Shown here: one piece after another, positions 54,685 to 63,144 of the stretch
Layout: every line of letters starts with the position of its first letter
How positions within the stretch are numbered: position 1 is the first letter of the stretch
Assembly (NCBI GenBank): GCA_021777055.1
Contig: JAIQZO010000040.1
Coordinates: forward strand, 1 to 63,144
Direction of reading: 5' to 3'
DNA: 63,144 nucleotides
Source of the DNA: Candidatus Anammoxibacter sp.
Lineage (GTDB): Bacteria > Planctomycetota > Brocadiia > Brocadiales > Anammoxibacteraceae
Program-made: the position numbers and the translations under genes
The notes under the pieces: generated by a model
Database searches by the model: none
Told to the model about the DNA's origin: nothing
Seen by the model: only the letters and a program-made list of their open reading frames with translations

Positions 54685-55791
54685 ATGAACGTACCAAAAA
54701 AAACAATTATATTATGTACTGGAATATTAATCAGCGTTTTATGCACATGGTTATTTGCACGCCATATTGAATGGAAGATGTTAATTGAATCTTTCAACGA
54801 CGCTGAGTATTTCTATATTTTACCTGCAATAGCAGCCTCCCTATTAGCCTATATATTACGTGCTATGAGATGGCAAAGTATAATGCTGCCCATAAAAAGA
54901 ATTTCCTTTGTTAACACATTTTCATTCGTCAGTATAGGATACTTGGCAAACCATATACTCCCAGCTCGTGCGGGAGAAGTGATCCGTCCTGCCATGATTG
55001 CCAAAAAAGAGAGGATAAGAGTAGCATCAACAATAACAACTGTAGTACTTGAACGTGTTTTTGACCTTTTAGGCCTTATAGTCTTTGCAATAGTAACACT
55101 AATATTAATCCCATCTCCTAATGAAAACGAAATTAAAACTATAAACACAGTACAGGAGTCATCATACGAAAGCCAAACAGATAACATCAACCATGAAAGA
55201 AATGAAACAGGGATATCTTTTCTAAAAAGCATAAAAAAATGGATAGGCATTTTTGCCGCAGCAGGTATAGTAGCAATAGTGTTACTTTCTCTCTTTGTTA
55301 TATACCCTAGACAAGTTACGAATTTTTTGCACAAATTTTTTGCCTATTTTCCCAAAAGAATATGCGCAAGTCTAGAACATATGCTAGAATCGTTTATTGC
55401 GGGGTTACAAATTTTAGGAAATTTGAAGCATATGGTCTGGATCCTGTTCCTTACTATGGTTATTTGGATATTAACGGCAGTATCCATGTATGCTCTGTGC
55501 TTCTCATTTGACCTTGCTCTTCCATTTACTGGGTCCTGTCTTGTAGCGGTGTGTTTAGCATTTGCAGTTGCACTCCCACAAGCCCCGGGATATATAGGCC
55601 TATTTCATCTCGCGACACAAAAGGCACTGGAAGTTTTTAATATAGAAATTGCAACTTCACAGAGTTATGCCATTGCCTTATGGGGAATAAGCATAATTCC
55701 AATAACAATAATAGGTATACTGTTTCTGTGGCGGGAAGGTATTTCACTTAAAGACCTTTCAAAGTTTGAAGAACAAAATATTGGTAATTAG
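54685..55791 (+). CDS. lysylphosphatidylglycerol-synthase-type (UPF0104/AglD) membrane protein
   Basis: 368 residues, about eight membrane helices. Conserved blocks of the LPG_synthase_TM family are LRAMRWQSIMLPI, SIGYLANHILPARAGEVIRP, ATTVVLERVFDL-like TTVVLERVFDLLGL, and the C-terminal AFAVALPQAPGYIGLFH. The soluble aminoacyl-transferase domain of true LPG synthases is absent, so this is the flippase-like membrane part alone, as in many bacterial and archaeal homologues; it may move a lipid or lipid-linked sugar. A hydrophilic loop (residues ~150-185) is poorly conserved. It is followed by a MITE, so co-transcription with tyrA is uncertain. Confidence 0.85.
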   Translation: MNVPKKTIILCTGILISVLCTWLFARHIEWKMLIESFNDAEYFYILPAIAASLLAYILRAMRWQSIMLPIKRISFVNTFSFVSIGYLANHILPARAGEVIRPAMIAKKERIRVASTITTVVLERVFDLLGLIVFAIVTLILIPSPNENEIKTINTVQESSYESQTDNINHERNETGISFLKSIKKWIGIFAAAGIVAIVLLSLFVIYPRQVTNFLHKFFAYFPKRICASLEHMLESFIAGLQILGNLKHMVWILFLTMVIWILTAVSMYALCFSFDLALPFTGSCLVAVCLAFAVALPQAPGYIGLFHLATQKALEVFNIEIATSQSYAIALWGISIIPITIIGILFLWREGISLKDLSKFEEQNIGN

Positions 55792-55846
55792 ATTCTCTGT
55801 TCACAGTATAGAATGAAAGTTTAAATCAAGAGGTTATTCTACGTTA

Positions 55847-56025
55847 GGTAAGAAGCAATATTAAATTTACCCATTTTGCGCGCATATTTAAGTTAGATTT
55901 GTTCAGACTAATTGAACTAGACCAGAAACGCTGCATTAGCTACTTTGAGGATTTAGTGGTTAGGTTTAGGCAATAATAATGTAAAAACGTTCGCAAAATG
56001 GGTAAATTTAATATTGCTTCTTACC
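55847..56025. mobile_element. 179-bp MITE with perfect 34-bp terminal inverted repeats
   Basis: The left end, 55847-55880 (GGTAAGAAGCAATATTAAAT and on to CATTTTGCG), is the exact reverse complement of 55992-56025 (CGCAAAATGGGTAAATTTAA and on to TTCTTACC). Between them are about 110 bp of AT-rich non-coding DNA. The perfect ends suggest recent insertion. The right end stops 12 nt before the tyrA ATG, so it has replaced or supplied the tyrA leader. The flanks (CTACGTTA | GTAATTAA) show at most a short imperfect target duplication. Confidence 0.85.
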
Positions 56026-56037
56026 GTAATTAAAAAC

Positions 56038-56919
56038 ATGAATTATATATTTAATACCTGCGCGATTATAGGCCCAGGACTTATCGGTGGCTCCATTGGA
56101 CTAGGATTAAAAAAGCTGAATCTGGTAGAGCGCATTATCGGAATAGGACGGCGTCAAGAGTCTATAAACGCAGCAGTCAATATAGGCGCTATCGATAGTG
56201 GAACAATGGATATTAGAAATGGCGTGCAAGATGCAGATATTGTTATAGCGGCTACCCCGGTATCACTTATCACGCAAAACCTTAAGTCCGCCATTCCCTA
56301 TTTAAAAAAAGGGGCGCTGATTACTGATGTAGGAAGTACAAAGAGTTTTATTTTACAGGAACTAAAAGATGCTACACTAAATTCAGGAGCAAAAACTAAT
56401 GATTGTTTTGAATTCATAGGCGCGCACCCTATTGCAGGTTCGGAAAATAAAGGGGCTGAGTATGCGGAATCTGATCTATTTGTCAACTCCATCTGCGTAC
56501 TCACACCAACAGAATCAAACAGCAAATCCGGAATAGATAAATTGACAAAGATGTGGAAACTTCTAGGAGCCAAAGTAATTTCCATGAGACCGGAAGAGCA
56601 TGACGCCATACTTGCCAGGACAAGCCACCTTCCACAAGTCCTGGCTTATGCTATTGCAAATATTATAGAAAACGAGCAATGGAAGTTTAGTGCCGGAGGA
56701 CTTAAAGATTTAACTAGAATTGCAGCAAGTGATCCTAACTTATGGATAGATATCTGTGGGCAGAACAGATCAAACATTATCAACTCCATCGACTTATTTA
56801 TTAAAGAGCTCTCCCGCATTAGTAGTAACCTATCTTCATGTAATGATGATCAACTAAAGGAAATATTTGCTAACGCAAGGAAACATCGTAACGCCTATTA
56901 TAACATTAAAAACGATTAA
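56038..56919 (+). CDS. tyrA: prephenate dehydrogenase
   Basis: 293 residues from the ATG at 56038 (MNYIFNTCAIIGPGLIGGS). An in-frame TTG at 56014 lies inside the MITE end and cannot be the ancestral start. TyrA oxidises prephenate to 4-hydroxyphenylpyruvate in tyrosine synthesis. The NAD-binding motif is GPGLIGGSIG; further markers are ADIVIAATPVSLI, DVGSTKSFI, GAHPIAGSENKGAEYA and SHLPQVLAYAIAN with the catalytic His. No ACT regulatory or chorismate mutase domain is fused. It shares the aromatic pathway with aroB, 20 kb away on the other strand. Confidence 0.93.
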   Translation: MNYIFNTCAIIGPGLIGGSIGLGLKKLNLVERIIGIGRRQESINAAVNIGAIDSGTMDIRNGVQDADIVIAATPVSLITQNLKSAIPYLKKGALITDVGSTKSFILQELKDATLNSGAKTNDCFEFIGAHPIAGSENKGAEYAESDLFVNSICVLTPTESNSKSGIDKLTKMWKLLGAKVISMRPEEHDAILARTSHLPQVLAYAIANIIENEQWKFSAGGLKDLTRIAASDPNLWIDICGQNRSNIINSIDLFIKELSRISSNLSSCNDDQLKEIFANARKHRNAYYNIKND

Positions 56920-56953
56920 CTTATCGCGTTTCTATTAAATATGGAGACCTATT

Positions 56954-57328
56954 ATGAAAGATCATTCAAAGAAATTTTTACAAATTGTTGATGAAGCAAA
57001 AAGCAGGATAAAAGAGACAGATGTAAATACTGTAAAAGCAAAAATAGATAAACGAGACAACTTTTATTTGGTGGATGTCAGAGAACAAGACGAATGGGAA
57101 AAAGGGCATCTTCCAAACAGCATATATTTAGGCAAAGGAATAATTGAACGTGACATCGAAAAAACAATAGAAGACACTAACGCGGAAATAATACTTTATT
57201 GCGGAGGAGGATTCCGTTCTGCACTTGCCGCAGATAACATCCAAAAAATGGGATACAGCAATGCAATGTCAATGGATGGAGGATATAGTGGATGGGTCAA
57301 CGCAGGGTATCCAATTATATTAGATTAG
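56954..57328 (+). CDS. rhodanese-domain protein (single domain)
   Basis: 124 residues, cytosolic. One rhodanese domain: FYLVDVREQDEWEKGHLPNS, the active-site loop YCGGGFRS with the catalytic Cys (about residue 90), and the end MDGGYSGWVNAGYPI. The six-residue loop C-G-G-G-F-R suits sulphur transfer rather than phosphate substrates. GGAG lies 9 nt before the ATG. It follows tyrA by 34 nt and may be co-transcribed; a specific sulphur acceptor cannot be deduced. Confidence 0.9.
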   Translation: MKDHSKKFLQIVDEAKSRIKETDVNTVKAKIDKRDNFYLVDVREQDEWEKGHLPNSIYLGKGIIERDIEKTIEDTNAEIILYCGGGFRSALAADNIQKMGYSNAMSMDGGYSGWVNAGYPIILD

Positions 57329-57471
57329 ATTAGCGCCTTCGGAAAACTCTTGGCATTTAAAATCTTAATCCCATCCGAATTATTAATCTTGATACTACCG
57401 CACGGCGGTTATGATTATCGACCCCCCTTCACAATTGGATAAAAGTAGTTTAATCTTATCTCTTTAAACAG

Positions 57472-57556
57472 CAGAATATTGAACAAGGAACCGCAGAATT
57501 ATGAAGGATTAAAACTTCGTAATTCTGCAATCCCTTGTTCAACTGTTCGATATTCG
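57472..57556. repeat. long imperfect inverted repeat (rhodanese-purL gap)
   Basis: CAGAATATTGAACAAGGAAC, then CGCAGAATTATGAAG on the left; CTTCGTAATTCTGCAATCCC, then TTGTTCAACTGTTCGATATTC on the right. The arms are each about 35-40 nt and strongly complementary, the right arm having a short insertion. It is less AT-rich than its surroundings and non-coding, so it is probably a dispersed palindromic element, possibly ending the upstream transcript. The rest of 57329-57689 shows nothing else. Confidence 0.65.
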
Positions 57557-57689
57557 AAAAGTGCTGACGGAGAAAAGATTTTTGTTTGGGTGTGGTCCCC
57601 CTAACATTAATAATAATTTGCAACTATTTACCGGATTACAAATTAAAATTCCTATACCATTAAATTAATTCTCTTTAATACAAAAGAAC

Positions 57690-60644
57690 ATGCTAACAAG
57701 AATAGAAGTTTATTATAAACCCAACTTGCAAGACCCGGACGGAAGACGCCTAATCGCGGAGGTCGCAACCATGGGATTTGAATCTGTAAATGATATACGT
57801 TCAAACGATATATACCTGATTGACGGCAAACTATCTGATAATGATATAAATAAGATTTGTCAGGAACTACTAGTCGACACGGTGACACAAGGGTACATCA
57901 TAAACCCTGGACAAAAAGACCGAGAAAACAGAGAACAAGACAAAAAAATTATTGAAATAAGCCGCAAACAGGGAGTAATGGATCCTTCAGAAGCATCGAT
58001 ACTTAAAGGTATTATTGACATGGGATTAATGGTACAGTCTATTAAACGGACAAAAAGATACATCTTTCCCAATAGTCTGCAAGATGATGATTGTCAACTG
58101 ATTGCAAACAAGATCCTCGCAAATCCTACCATTGAAAATGCCTATTTTGATGAAGACGCTCCTCCAATAAGCTCCTTTAAAAAGCCTTCGGAAAAGAGCT
58201 CATCATCATTTACGGTAAATGTCATTAATGTCATAGGCAAGAGTGACACCGAACTAATCGAAATCAGCAAAAATTGGCAATTATCCCTTAATCTGCTGGA
58301 GATGAAGACCATACAGGATCATTTCACGGAACTTGGGAGGGAACCTAATGATGTGGAACTTGAGACAATAGCACAGACATGGTCCGAACACTGTGTACAT
58401 AAGACTTTTAAGGGTGTTATTGAATATAACGGCAATGTAATTGACGACCTGTTGAATGCGACTATTGTGAAATCAACAAGAGATATAAATAAAGAGTGGT
58501 GTATATCTGTTTTTAAAGACAATGCCGGTATAATTAAATTTGATGAAAAACTGAATATCTGTTTTAAGGTAGAAACACACAATCATCCATCTGCAATTGA
58601 GCCATATGGAGGAGCCAGCACAGGAATCGGTGGTGTAATCAGAGATATTCTGGGTACCGGACTTGGTGGCAGACCCATATTAAATACTGATGTCTTCTGT
58701 TTTGGTCCCCCTGATTTGCCACAACATAAAGTTCCCGAAGGGGCTCTTCATCCAAAACGGATTATGCATGGAGTTGTTAACGGAGTTCGTGATTATGGCA
58801 ACCGTATGGGGATACCAACCTTAAACGGATCAATATTCTTTGACAAAAGGTATATTGGAAACCCCTTAGTATTTTGCGGAACCGTAGGGCTAATACCGGT
58901 TGATATGTGTGAGAAAGAGCCTGAAAAAGGCGATCTGATAATACTAGCCGGCGGACGGACAGGAAGGGATGGAATCCATGGAGTAACATTTGCATCAATA
59001 GGCCTGGATAAGGAATCCGAAGCGGATGCAAACTGTTCAGTACAGATTGGTAATCCCATTACAGAGAAAAAACTGACAGAAGTGTTATTAAAAGCAAGGG
59101 ACAAAGGGCTGTACAATTGTATTACAGACTGCGGCGGTGGTGGATTGTCATCTGCAATTGGCGAAATGGGAGAAGATCTAGGTGTGGAAGTTTATCTGGA
59201 TAAGGTTTTGCTAAAATATGAAGGTTTATCATATGCCGAAATATGGATATCCGAAGCGCAGGAAAGGATGATAATGGCAGTTAAACCTGAAAACGAAGAG
59301 GAGATAATAAAGATATTTGCCGAAGAAAATGTAGACGCTTCAACCATTGGACGGTTCACCGGAGAAAAAAAACTACACTTGGTTTTTAGAGAAAAAACGG
59401 TTGGTAACATTGATATGTCATTTCTCCACGATGGCTTACCACGGTTTACCAGGAAAGCAGAGTGGAAACCAGTTCAGTTTGATGAACCTGATCTAAAAGG
59501 GCTGGAAAGAATTAATATCTCAAAAGACATTTCTGACCCAGTAAATAAGCCATTAAGCACAAACAGAGAAACTGCAGAAAATTTTGGCGAAAATCTAAAA
59601 AAGATCCTCTCTTCCTGGAACGTTTGCAGTAAAGAGTCAATTATACGGGAATATGACCACGAAGTACAAGGTTGTAGCATATTAAAACCGTTACAGGGAG
59701 TTGAAAATGACGGTCCCGGGGACGCATCTATTGTTGCCCCTGTTTACGGATCAAATAAGGGAATCATAGTCTCAAACGGAATGAACCCTAGATATGGAGA
59801 TATTGATCCATATCATATGGCGGCATCTGCAATTGATGAAGCATTAAGGCAAATAATTGCTGTGGGTGGAAACATTGAGCATGTCGCACTTCTGGATAAT
59901 TTCTGCTGGGGCAACACTGAACGTCCTGAATGCCTTGGAGCCTTAGTCAGGGCTGCCCAGGCGTGTCATGACTACTCAATAGAGTACGGAACCCCTTTCA
60001 TTTCAGGTAAGGATAGTCTGTATAATGAGTTTGACAACGGTAGCGAATCCATATCGATACCACATTCACTACTTATATCGGCTATTGGTGTTATGCCGGA
60101 TGTAACAAAAGCGGTATCCATGGATGTTAAAACGCCGGGAAATCTCATTTACATTGTAGGTACAACTAAGTGCGAATTAGGTGGTTCACACTACTTTCTA
60201 GTAAACGGATATACAGGAAATGAGGTTCCACAAGTAGATGCAAAGCTTGGGAAAAAGGTAATGAACTCTTTATCAGACGCATCCTCTATGGGCCTGATAC
60301 GATCGTGCCATGACTGCTCGGAAGGAGGACTTGCCGTAGCGGCCGCGGAAATGAGCTTTGCCGGTGGATATGGAATGGACCTGAATATAAGAAACATACC
60401 TACCGATAATAAATCCATGGCATTAGGAGCATTCTTATTCTCCGAATCAAACAGCAGGTTTCTAGTCGAAATAAAACCTGAAAACCAAGGTTTATTTGAA
60501 AAGACATTAAAGGGTGTACCTTTTGGGTTTATTGGAAACGTAACAAATAACGATAGGTTTATTATCAGAGACAACAATAATAATATCATAGTTTCAGAGA
60601 CCATTTACACGCTAAAAGAACAATGGCAAATGCCTCTTAGGTGA
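57690..60644 (+). CDS. purL: phosphoribosylformylglycinamidine synthase, PurS-PurL fusion
   Basis: 984 residues. It catalyses the ATP-dependent conversion of FGAR to FGAM in purine synthesis, with ammonia from a separate PurQ. Residues 1-75 are PurS-like (TRIEVYYKPNLQDPDGRRLI), residues ~88-165 a second PurS-like repeat (MDPSEASILKGIIDMGL), and the rest is the PurL synthetase with the catalytic SEHCVHKTFKG, ETHNHPSAIEPYGGASTGIGG, CGGGGLSSAIGEMGEDLGV and GPGDASIVAPV. No glutaminase domain follows, so this is neither the small PurL nor the ~1300-residue proteobacterial type. Its stop is followed immediately by a heptamer repeat. Confidence 0.94.
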   Translation: MLTRIEVYYKPNLQDPDGRRLIAEVATMGFESVNDIRSNDIYLIDGKLSDNDINKICQELLVDTVTQGYIINPGQKDRENREQDKKIIEISRKQGVMDPSEASILKGIIDMGLMVQSIKRTKRYIFPNSLQDDDCQLIANKILANPTIENAYFDEDAPPISSFKKPSEKSSSSFTVNVINVIGKSDTELIEISKNWQLSLNLLEMKTIQDHFTELGREPNDVELETIAQTWSEHCVHKTFKGVIEYNGNVIDDLLNATIVKSTRDINKEWCISVFKDNAGIIKFDEKLNICFKVETHNHPSAIEPYGGASTGIGGVIRDILGTGLGGRPILNTDVFCFGPPDLPQHKVPEGALHPKRIMHGVVNGVRDYGNRMGIPTLNGSIFFDKRYIGNPLVFCGTVGLIPVDMCEKEPEKGDLIILAGGRTGRDGIHGVTFASIGLDKESEADANCSVQIGNPITEKKLTEVLLKARDKGLYNCITDCGGGGLSSAIGEMGEDLGVEVYLDKVLLKYEGLSYAEIWISEAQERMIMAVKPENEEEIIKIFAEENVDASTIGRFTGEKKLHLVFREKTVGNIDMSFLHDGLPRFTRKAEWKPVQFDEPDLKGLERINISKDISDPVNKPLSTNRETAENFGENLKKILSSWNVCSKESIIREYDHEVQGCSILKPLQGVENDGPGDASIVAPVYGSNKGIIVSNGMNPRYGDIDPYHMAASAIDEALRQIIAVGGNIEHVALLDNFCWGNTERPECLGALVRAAQACHDYSIEYGTPFISGKDSLYNEFDNGSESISIPHSLLISAIGVMPDVTKAVSMDVKTPGNLIYIVGTTKCELGGSHYFLVNGYTGNEVPQVDAKLGKKVMNSLSDASSMGLIRSCHDCSEGGLAVAAAEMSFAGGYGMDLNIRNIPTDNKSMALGAFLFSESNSRFLVEIKPENQGLFEKTLKGVPFGFIGNVTNNDRFIIRDNNNNIIVSETIYTLKEQWQMPLR

Positions 60645-60645
60645 G

Positions 60646-60708
60646 AGCTGATGGCTGATGGCTGATAGATAGCTATGAACTATAAGCTATGTACTATCAG
60701 CTATGAAC
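60646..60708. repeat. heptamer repeat GCTGATG / GCTATGA / ACTATAA
   Basis: Directly after the purL stop the sequence reads in 7-mers: GCTGATG GCTGATG GCTGATA, GATA, GCTATGA ACTATAA GCTATGT ACTATCA GCTATGA. The strict period of seven, with two interleaved unit types, is clear. An ATG inside it (60703) is in frame with the next gene but is a by-product of the repeat. Confidence 0.85.
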
Positions 60709-60744
60709 CTAACCACCTTAGATAAAATAAAAGGATTATTACAA

Positions 60745-61527
60745 ATGTTTATTTTCAAAAAAATATTTTCACAATTCCTTTTCCCTCTACCTCTAGTTAC
60801 TTACCTATTTTTGGCAGCACTCTTCCTTTTGTGGTTTACAAGATATCAAAAAGCCGGAAAGGTATTAATGACCATTGGAGTCTTCATCATCTTGCTCTTT
60901 AGCTGCAAAGGTATGCCAGATCTATTTCTTAAATCCCTGGAAGACAGATATAATGTTCTGGATGTTACAAGTATGCTTAACGACAATAACACATTAGAAA
61001 AAGAGCAAATAGAACTAATTGTTGTCCTAGGAGGAGGACACACTCTTAATCCTGATTACACAATTACCAGTCAAATAAACTACTTTTCATTAGTACGTCT
61101 GATTGAAGGCATCCGCATTTATCGTGAAATACCCAATAGTAAGCTCTTATTATCTGGTGGAGGAAGTATTGGAACGGATGCAGAAATCATGTTAGAGGTT
61201 GCTCGTGCTATAGGAGTGGATAGGAACGATATAATCTTAGAATCTGAATCAATGGATACTAAAGATCAGGCAATGTTTATCAAAGAGCTAGTTAAAGAGA
61301 GTCCGTTTATTCTTGTAACATCCGCCTCACATATGCCAAGATCCATAGCTCTTTTCAAAAAGCAAGGTATGAACCCTATACCTGCACCTACTGGACACAA
61401 ATCTATCACACCACAACGATCTAGATTCGTACTACCTTTTCCAAAGGGTAAAGAAATTGTTAAGGCTGAAACCGTTTTTTATGAGTACCTGGGATTGATG
61501 TGGGCAAAGCTTAGAGACCAAATATAA
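60745..61527 (+). CDS. YdcF/SanA/ElyC-family (DUF218) membrane-anchored protein
   Basis: 260 residues from the ATG at 60745 (MFIFKKIFSQFLFPL), which has AAAGGA 9 nt before it; the alternative at 60703 lies in a heptamer repeat. Two N-terminal membrane helices (FPLPLVTYLFLAALFLLWF and VLMTIGVFIILLFSCKGM) precede a DUF218 domain: IVVLGGGHTLNP, RLIEGIRIYRE, LLLSGGGSIGTDAEIM, ESESMDTKDQAMFIKEL, ILVTSASHMPRSIALFKKQG and PAPTGHKS. ElyC and SanA members act in envelope integrity, peptidoglycan and undecaprenyl-phosphate handling; the exact reaction is unknown. Confidence 0.88.
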   Translation: MFIFKKIFSQFLFPLPLVTYLFLAALFLLWFTRYQKAGKVLMTIGVFIILLFSCKGMPDLFLKSLEDRYNVLDVTSMLNDNNTLEKEQIELIVVLGGGHTLNPDYTITSQINYFSLVRLIEGIRIYREIPNSKLLLSGGGSIGTDAEIMLEVARAIGVDRNDIILESESMDTKDQAMFIKELVKESPFILVTSASHMPRSIALFKKQGMNPIPAPTGHKSITPQRSRFVLPFPKGKEIVKAETVFYEYLGLMWAKLRDQI

Positions 61528-61532
61528 AAGCA

Positions 61533-61680
61533 AGTGAAGAGTGAAAAGTGAAAAACTAAAAGTGAAAAGCGGGAAAAAAATTTTTAGCTTTTGTGGAATA
61601 GAGATTTCAGAAAACAAGAGTTTGCAAGTAAATACAATTCACTTTGCACTTTTAGTTTTTCACTTTTCACTCTTTACTTT
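61533..61680. repeat. inverted pair of GTGAAAA heptamer repeats between convergent genes
   Basis: The left arm (61533-61570) contains GAGTGAAAAGTGAAAAACTA and AAAGTGAAAAGCG; the right arm (61640-61680) is its complement (TTAGTTTTTCACTTTTCACT). The same unit occurs at 41311-41377. The right arm encodes the last residues (KVKSEK) and stop of the minus-strand lpxD. Together the arms could form a ~35-bp stem ending both transcripts. Confidence 0.75.
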
Positions 61681-62682
61681 CCACTTCTCAAGCTCTTTTA
61701 TTTTTGTTCTCATATCCGGCAACCTCGTTATTATTGATTGTATCTTCTTTTCATCATTTAAAGGCCTGGCAGGCGATCCCCAAACCACAGATCCTGGAGC
61801 AAGACTTTTGTACACGTTCGAACCACCACCAACGATACAGTTATCTCCTATCGTTGCATGATCATTAATCCCCACATCCTCCGCAATCATAACGTTCTTT
61901 CCAATTCTAGCCCCCCCAGCAATCTTTGCGTACGCTATTAGCATAGTGTTCTCACCGATGACCGCATTATGGGCCACATGAGAATGGTTATCGATCTTCA
62001 CACCATTGCCTATAATAGTCTTATCCAATGCAGCCCTATCAATGGTGACATTCGCTCCTATCTCCACATCATCACCAATCTGCACGCCACCAACCTGTGG
62101 AATCTTAACATGTTTCCCCCCCTTCTGAAGATATCCAAATCCATCCCCTCCTATTACCGAACCGGGATGTATAGTTACCTTTTGCCCAATTGACGTCTTT
62201 CCCATGATAGAAACGTTTGCATGAATAGTTGTATTATCACCAATAACACAATCTTCTCCAATAAAAACATTTGGAAATATCGTCACATTATTTCCAAGTT
62301 TAACATCATCTCGAATAACCACATTAGGCCAAATAGACACCCCATTCCCAACTTTTACTGTATCTGCTAACACAGCAGAACTATGAATACCTGGCTCACT
62401 TTCCATTCTCTCATTTGCTAGCACCTCAAGGAATCGCACAAAAGCCATAAAGGGATCTTTATCTACAATCAAAGGCACCTTAAGTTCATCAATAACTCTA
62501 TGAACAACAATAGCAGAAGCCTTGGAATTAACCCCTTTTTCAATGAACTTCTCACCCTTTATAAAAGTAATATCACCATGCGCAGCCACCTCAACACTTG
62601 CAACACCGGTTATCTTTATATTACCGTCACCTATTACTTGTCCATTTATAATTTCATTTATTTGATTTAATGTATATTCCAT
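61660..62682 (-). CDS. lpxD: UDP-3-O-acylglucosamine N-acyltransferase
   Basis: 340 residues from the ATG at 62682 (MEYTLNQINEIINGQVIGDG); further upstream codons are in frame but unlike the family. LpxD adds the second acyl chain in lipid A synthesis, cytosolic side. The N-terminal domain (GVASVEVAAHGDITFIKGEK) is followed by a left-handed beta-helix of hexapeptide repeats (VGNGVSIWPNVVIRDDVKLG), the catalytic-His region DNHSHVAHNAVIGENTML, and a C-terminal helix (PDMRTKIKELEKW). Its last residues KVKSEK come from the adjoining GTGAAAA repeat. It implies a lipid A-type outer membrane. lpxA, lpxB and lpxC are not in the window. Confidence 0.94.
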   Translation of the reverse strand: MEYTLNQINEIINGQVIGDGNIKITGVASVEVAAHGDITFIKGEKFIEKGVNSKASAIVVHRVIDELKVPLIVDKDPFMAFVRFLEVLANERMESEPGIHSSAVLADTVKVGNGVSIWPNVVIRDDVKLGNNVTIFPNVFIGEDCVIGDNTTIHANVSIMGKTSIGQKVTIHPGSVIGGDGFGYLQKGGKHVKIPQVGGVQIGDDVEIGANVTIDRAALDKTIIGNGVKIDNHSHVAHNAVIGENTMLIAYAKIAGGARIGKNVMIAEDVGINDHATIGDNCIVGGGSNVYKSLAPGSVVWGSPARPLNDEKKIQSIITRLPDMRTKIKELEKWKVKSEK

Positions 62683-63144
62683 GATTTTACGAATGTAACA
62701 GAATTCAGTAATTATGTCAAACGTCGATGCCCAAAAAGGTTTAACAAGCACAACATCAGGTTTTTTTAAACGCCAGCATGTATTAATATAAAACTAACTA
62801 TGCAAACATTGGGGATAATCACCTAAATTCCACAATACTTTATTAGAAAAGCAATGAGAGGGAAATAGTATTTATTACTATATCTTCTTATTATCTATAT
62901 AGATATCCCCTAAACATCTGAAATTTCTTTACAATAAAGAAATTGGCACATCATATGCATTCTATATCTATTATGATAGACGTTTAGGTAAATCAAATAT
63001 ATAAAAATTTTGGTAGCGTTGTCAATAAGAGACCTGAAAAAAGCTATCCAGAAATAGTATTTTTAATAATTATAGATATCCAAATAATGCTTAATATAAA
63101 ATATATTGTTTATCGCTTAATATGTTTGCTTGTAAAATTATCAA
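62683..63144. other. AT-rich region upstream of lpxD, to the window edge
   Basis: About 460 bp with no supportable gene on either strand. The lpxD promoter should be here. Nothing else stands out. Confidence 0.35.

Noticed and set aside
56014..56037. TTG start for tyrA
   Set aside because: It lies in the terminal repeat of a recently inserted MITE; the ATG at 56038 begins the conserved protein.

Overview
This AT-rich window looks like a planctomycete chromosome segment, most likely an anammox-type member (Brocadiales, Scalindua-like). The evidence is the left edge, where the 5' end of a 16S rRNA gene on the minus strand carries the planctomycete-type GGATTAGGCATGCAA block instead of the proteobacterial sequence. 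A lipid A gene (lpxD) shows a Gram-negative envelope. The genus is an inference: no hydrazine or ladderane marker gene lies in the window.

Left part (1-8.5 kb): the 16S 5' end, a decayed ISL3-type transposase, a broken gene joined to a copy of a histidine-kinase tail, then a 1905-residue hybrid sensor (degenerate Ser/Thr kinase, AAA ATPase, GAF, PAS, histidine kinase).

Secretome island (8.8-32 kb), almost all minus strand: three tandem paralogs of an unrecognised 400-residue secreted protein; rarA, the only plus-strand gene here; three tandem type 1 blue-copper (cupredoxin) proteins, two of them still trailing a dead copy of the rarA 3' end; a YVTN beta-propeller; and a 2165-residue multicopper oxidase. 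The oxidase reads as three repeats of a two-cupredoxin unit. Copper ligands survive only in the second half of unit 1 and the first half of unit 2, with the four motifs in the order 3-4-1-2, as I recall for MnxG/MofA-type manganese oxidases. The small blue-copper proteins and the oxidase form a plausible extracytoplasmic copper electron-transfer set. The island is full of duplicated intergenic DNA, terminator hairpins and dispersed repeats. This is the most novel part of the window.

Right part (33-63 kb), mostly plus strand and mostly housekeeping: ferredoxin, dprA and aroB (minus); an ispH-UbiA fusion whose UbiA half has lost its first Asp motif; a DUF502 membrane protein; a LarA-like protein; a dual-OB protein and a MoaB/MogA protein in one tight cluster; a small membrane protein and an acidic secreted TSP3-type protein (minus); glgA and glgC; an MsbA-like ABC exporter; ruvC; two tandem PilZ proteins; uvrA; an LPG-synthase-type flippase; tyrA behind a 179-bp MITE; a rhodanese; a PurS-PurL fusion; a YdcF/SanA protein; and lpxD (minus).

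Intergenic DNA repeatedly shows 7-nt-period tandem repeats (TTCTGAA, GTGAAAA and GCTGATG/GCTATGA types), mainly at gene ends, where the GTGAAAA type supplies C-terminal codons. I found no tRNA gene and no CRISPR array.
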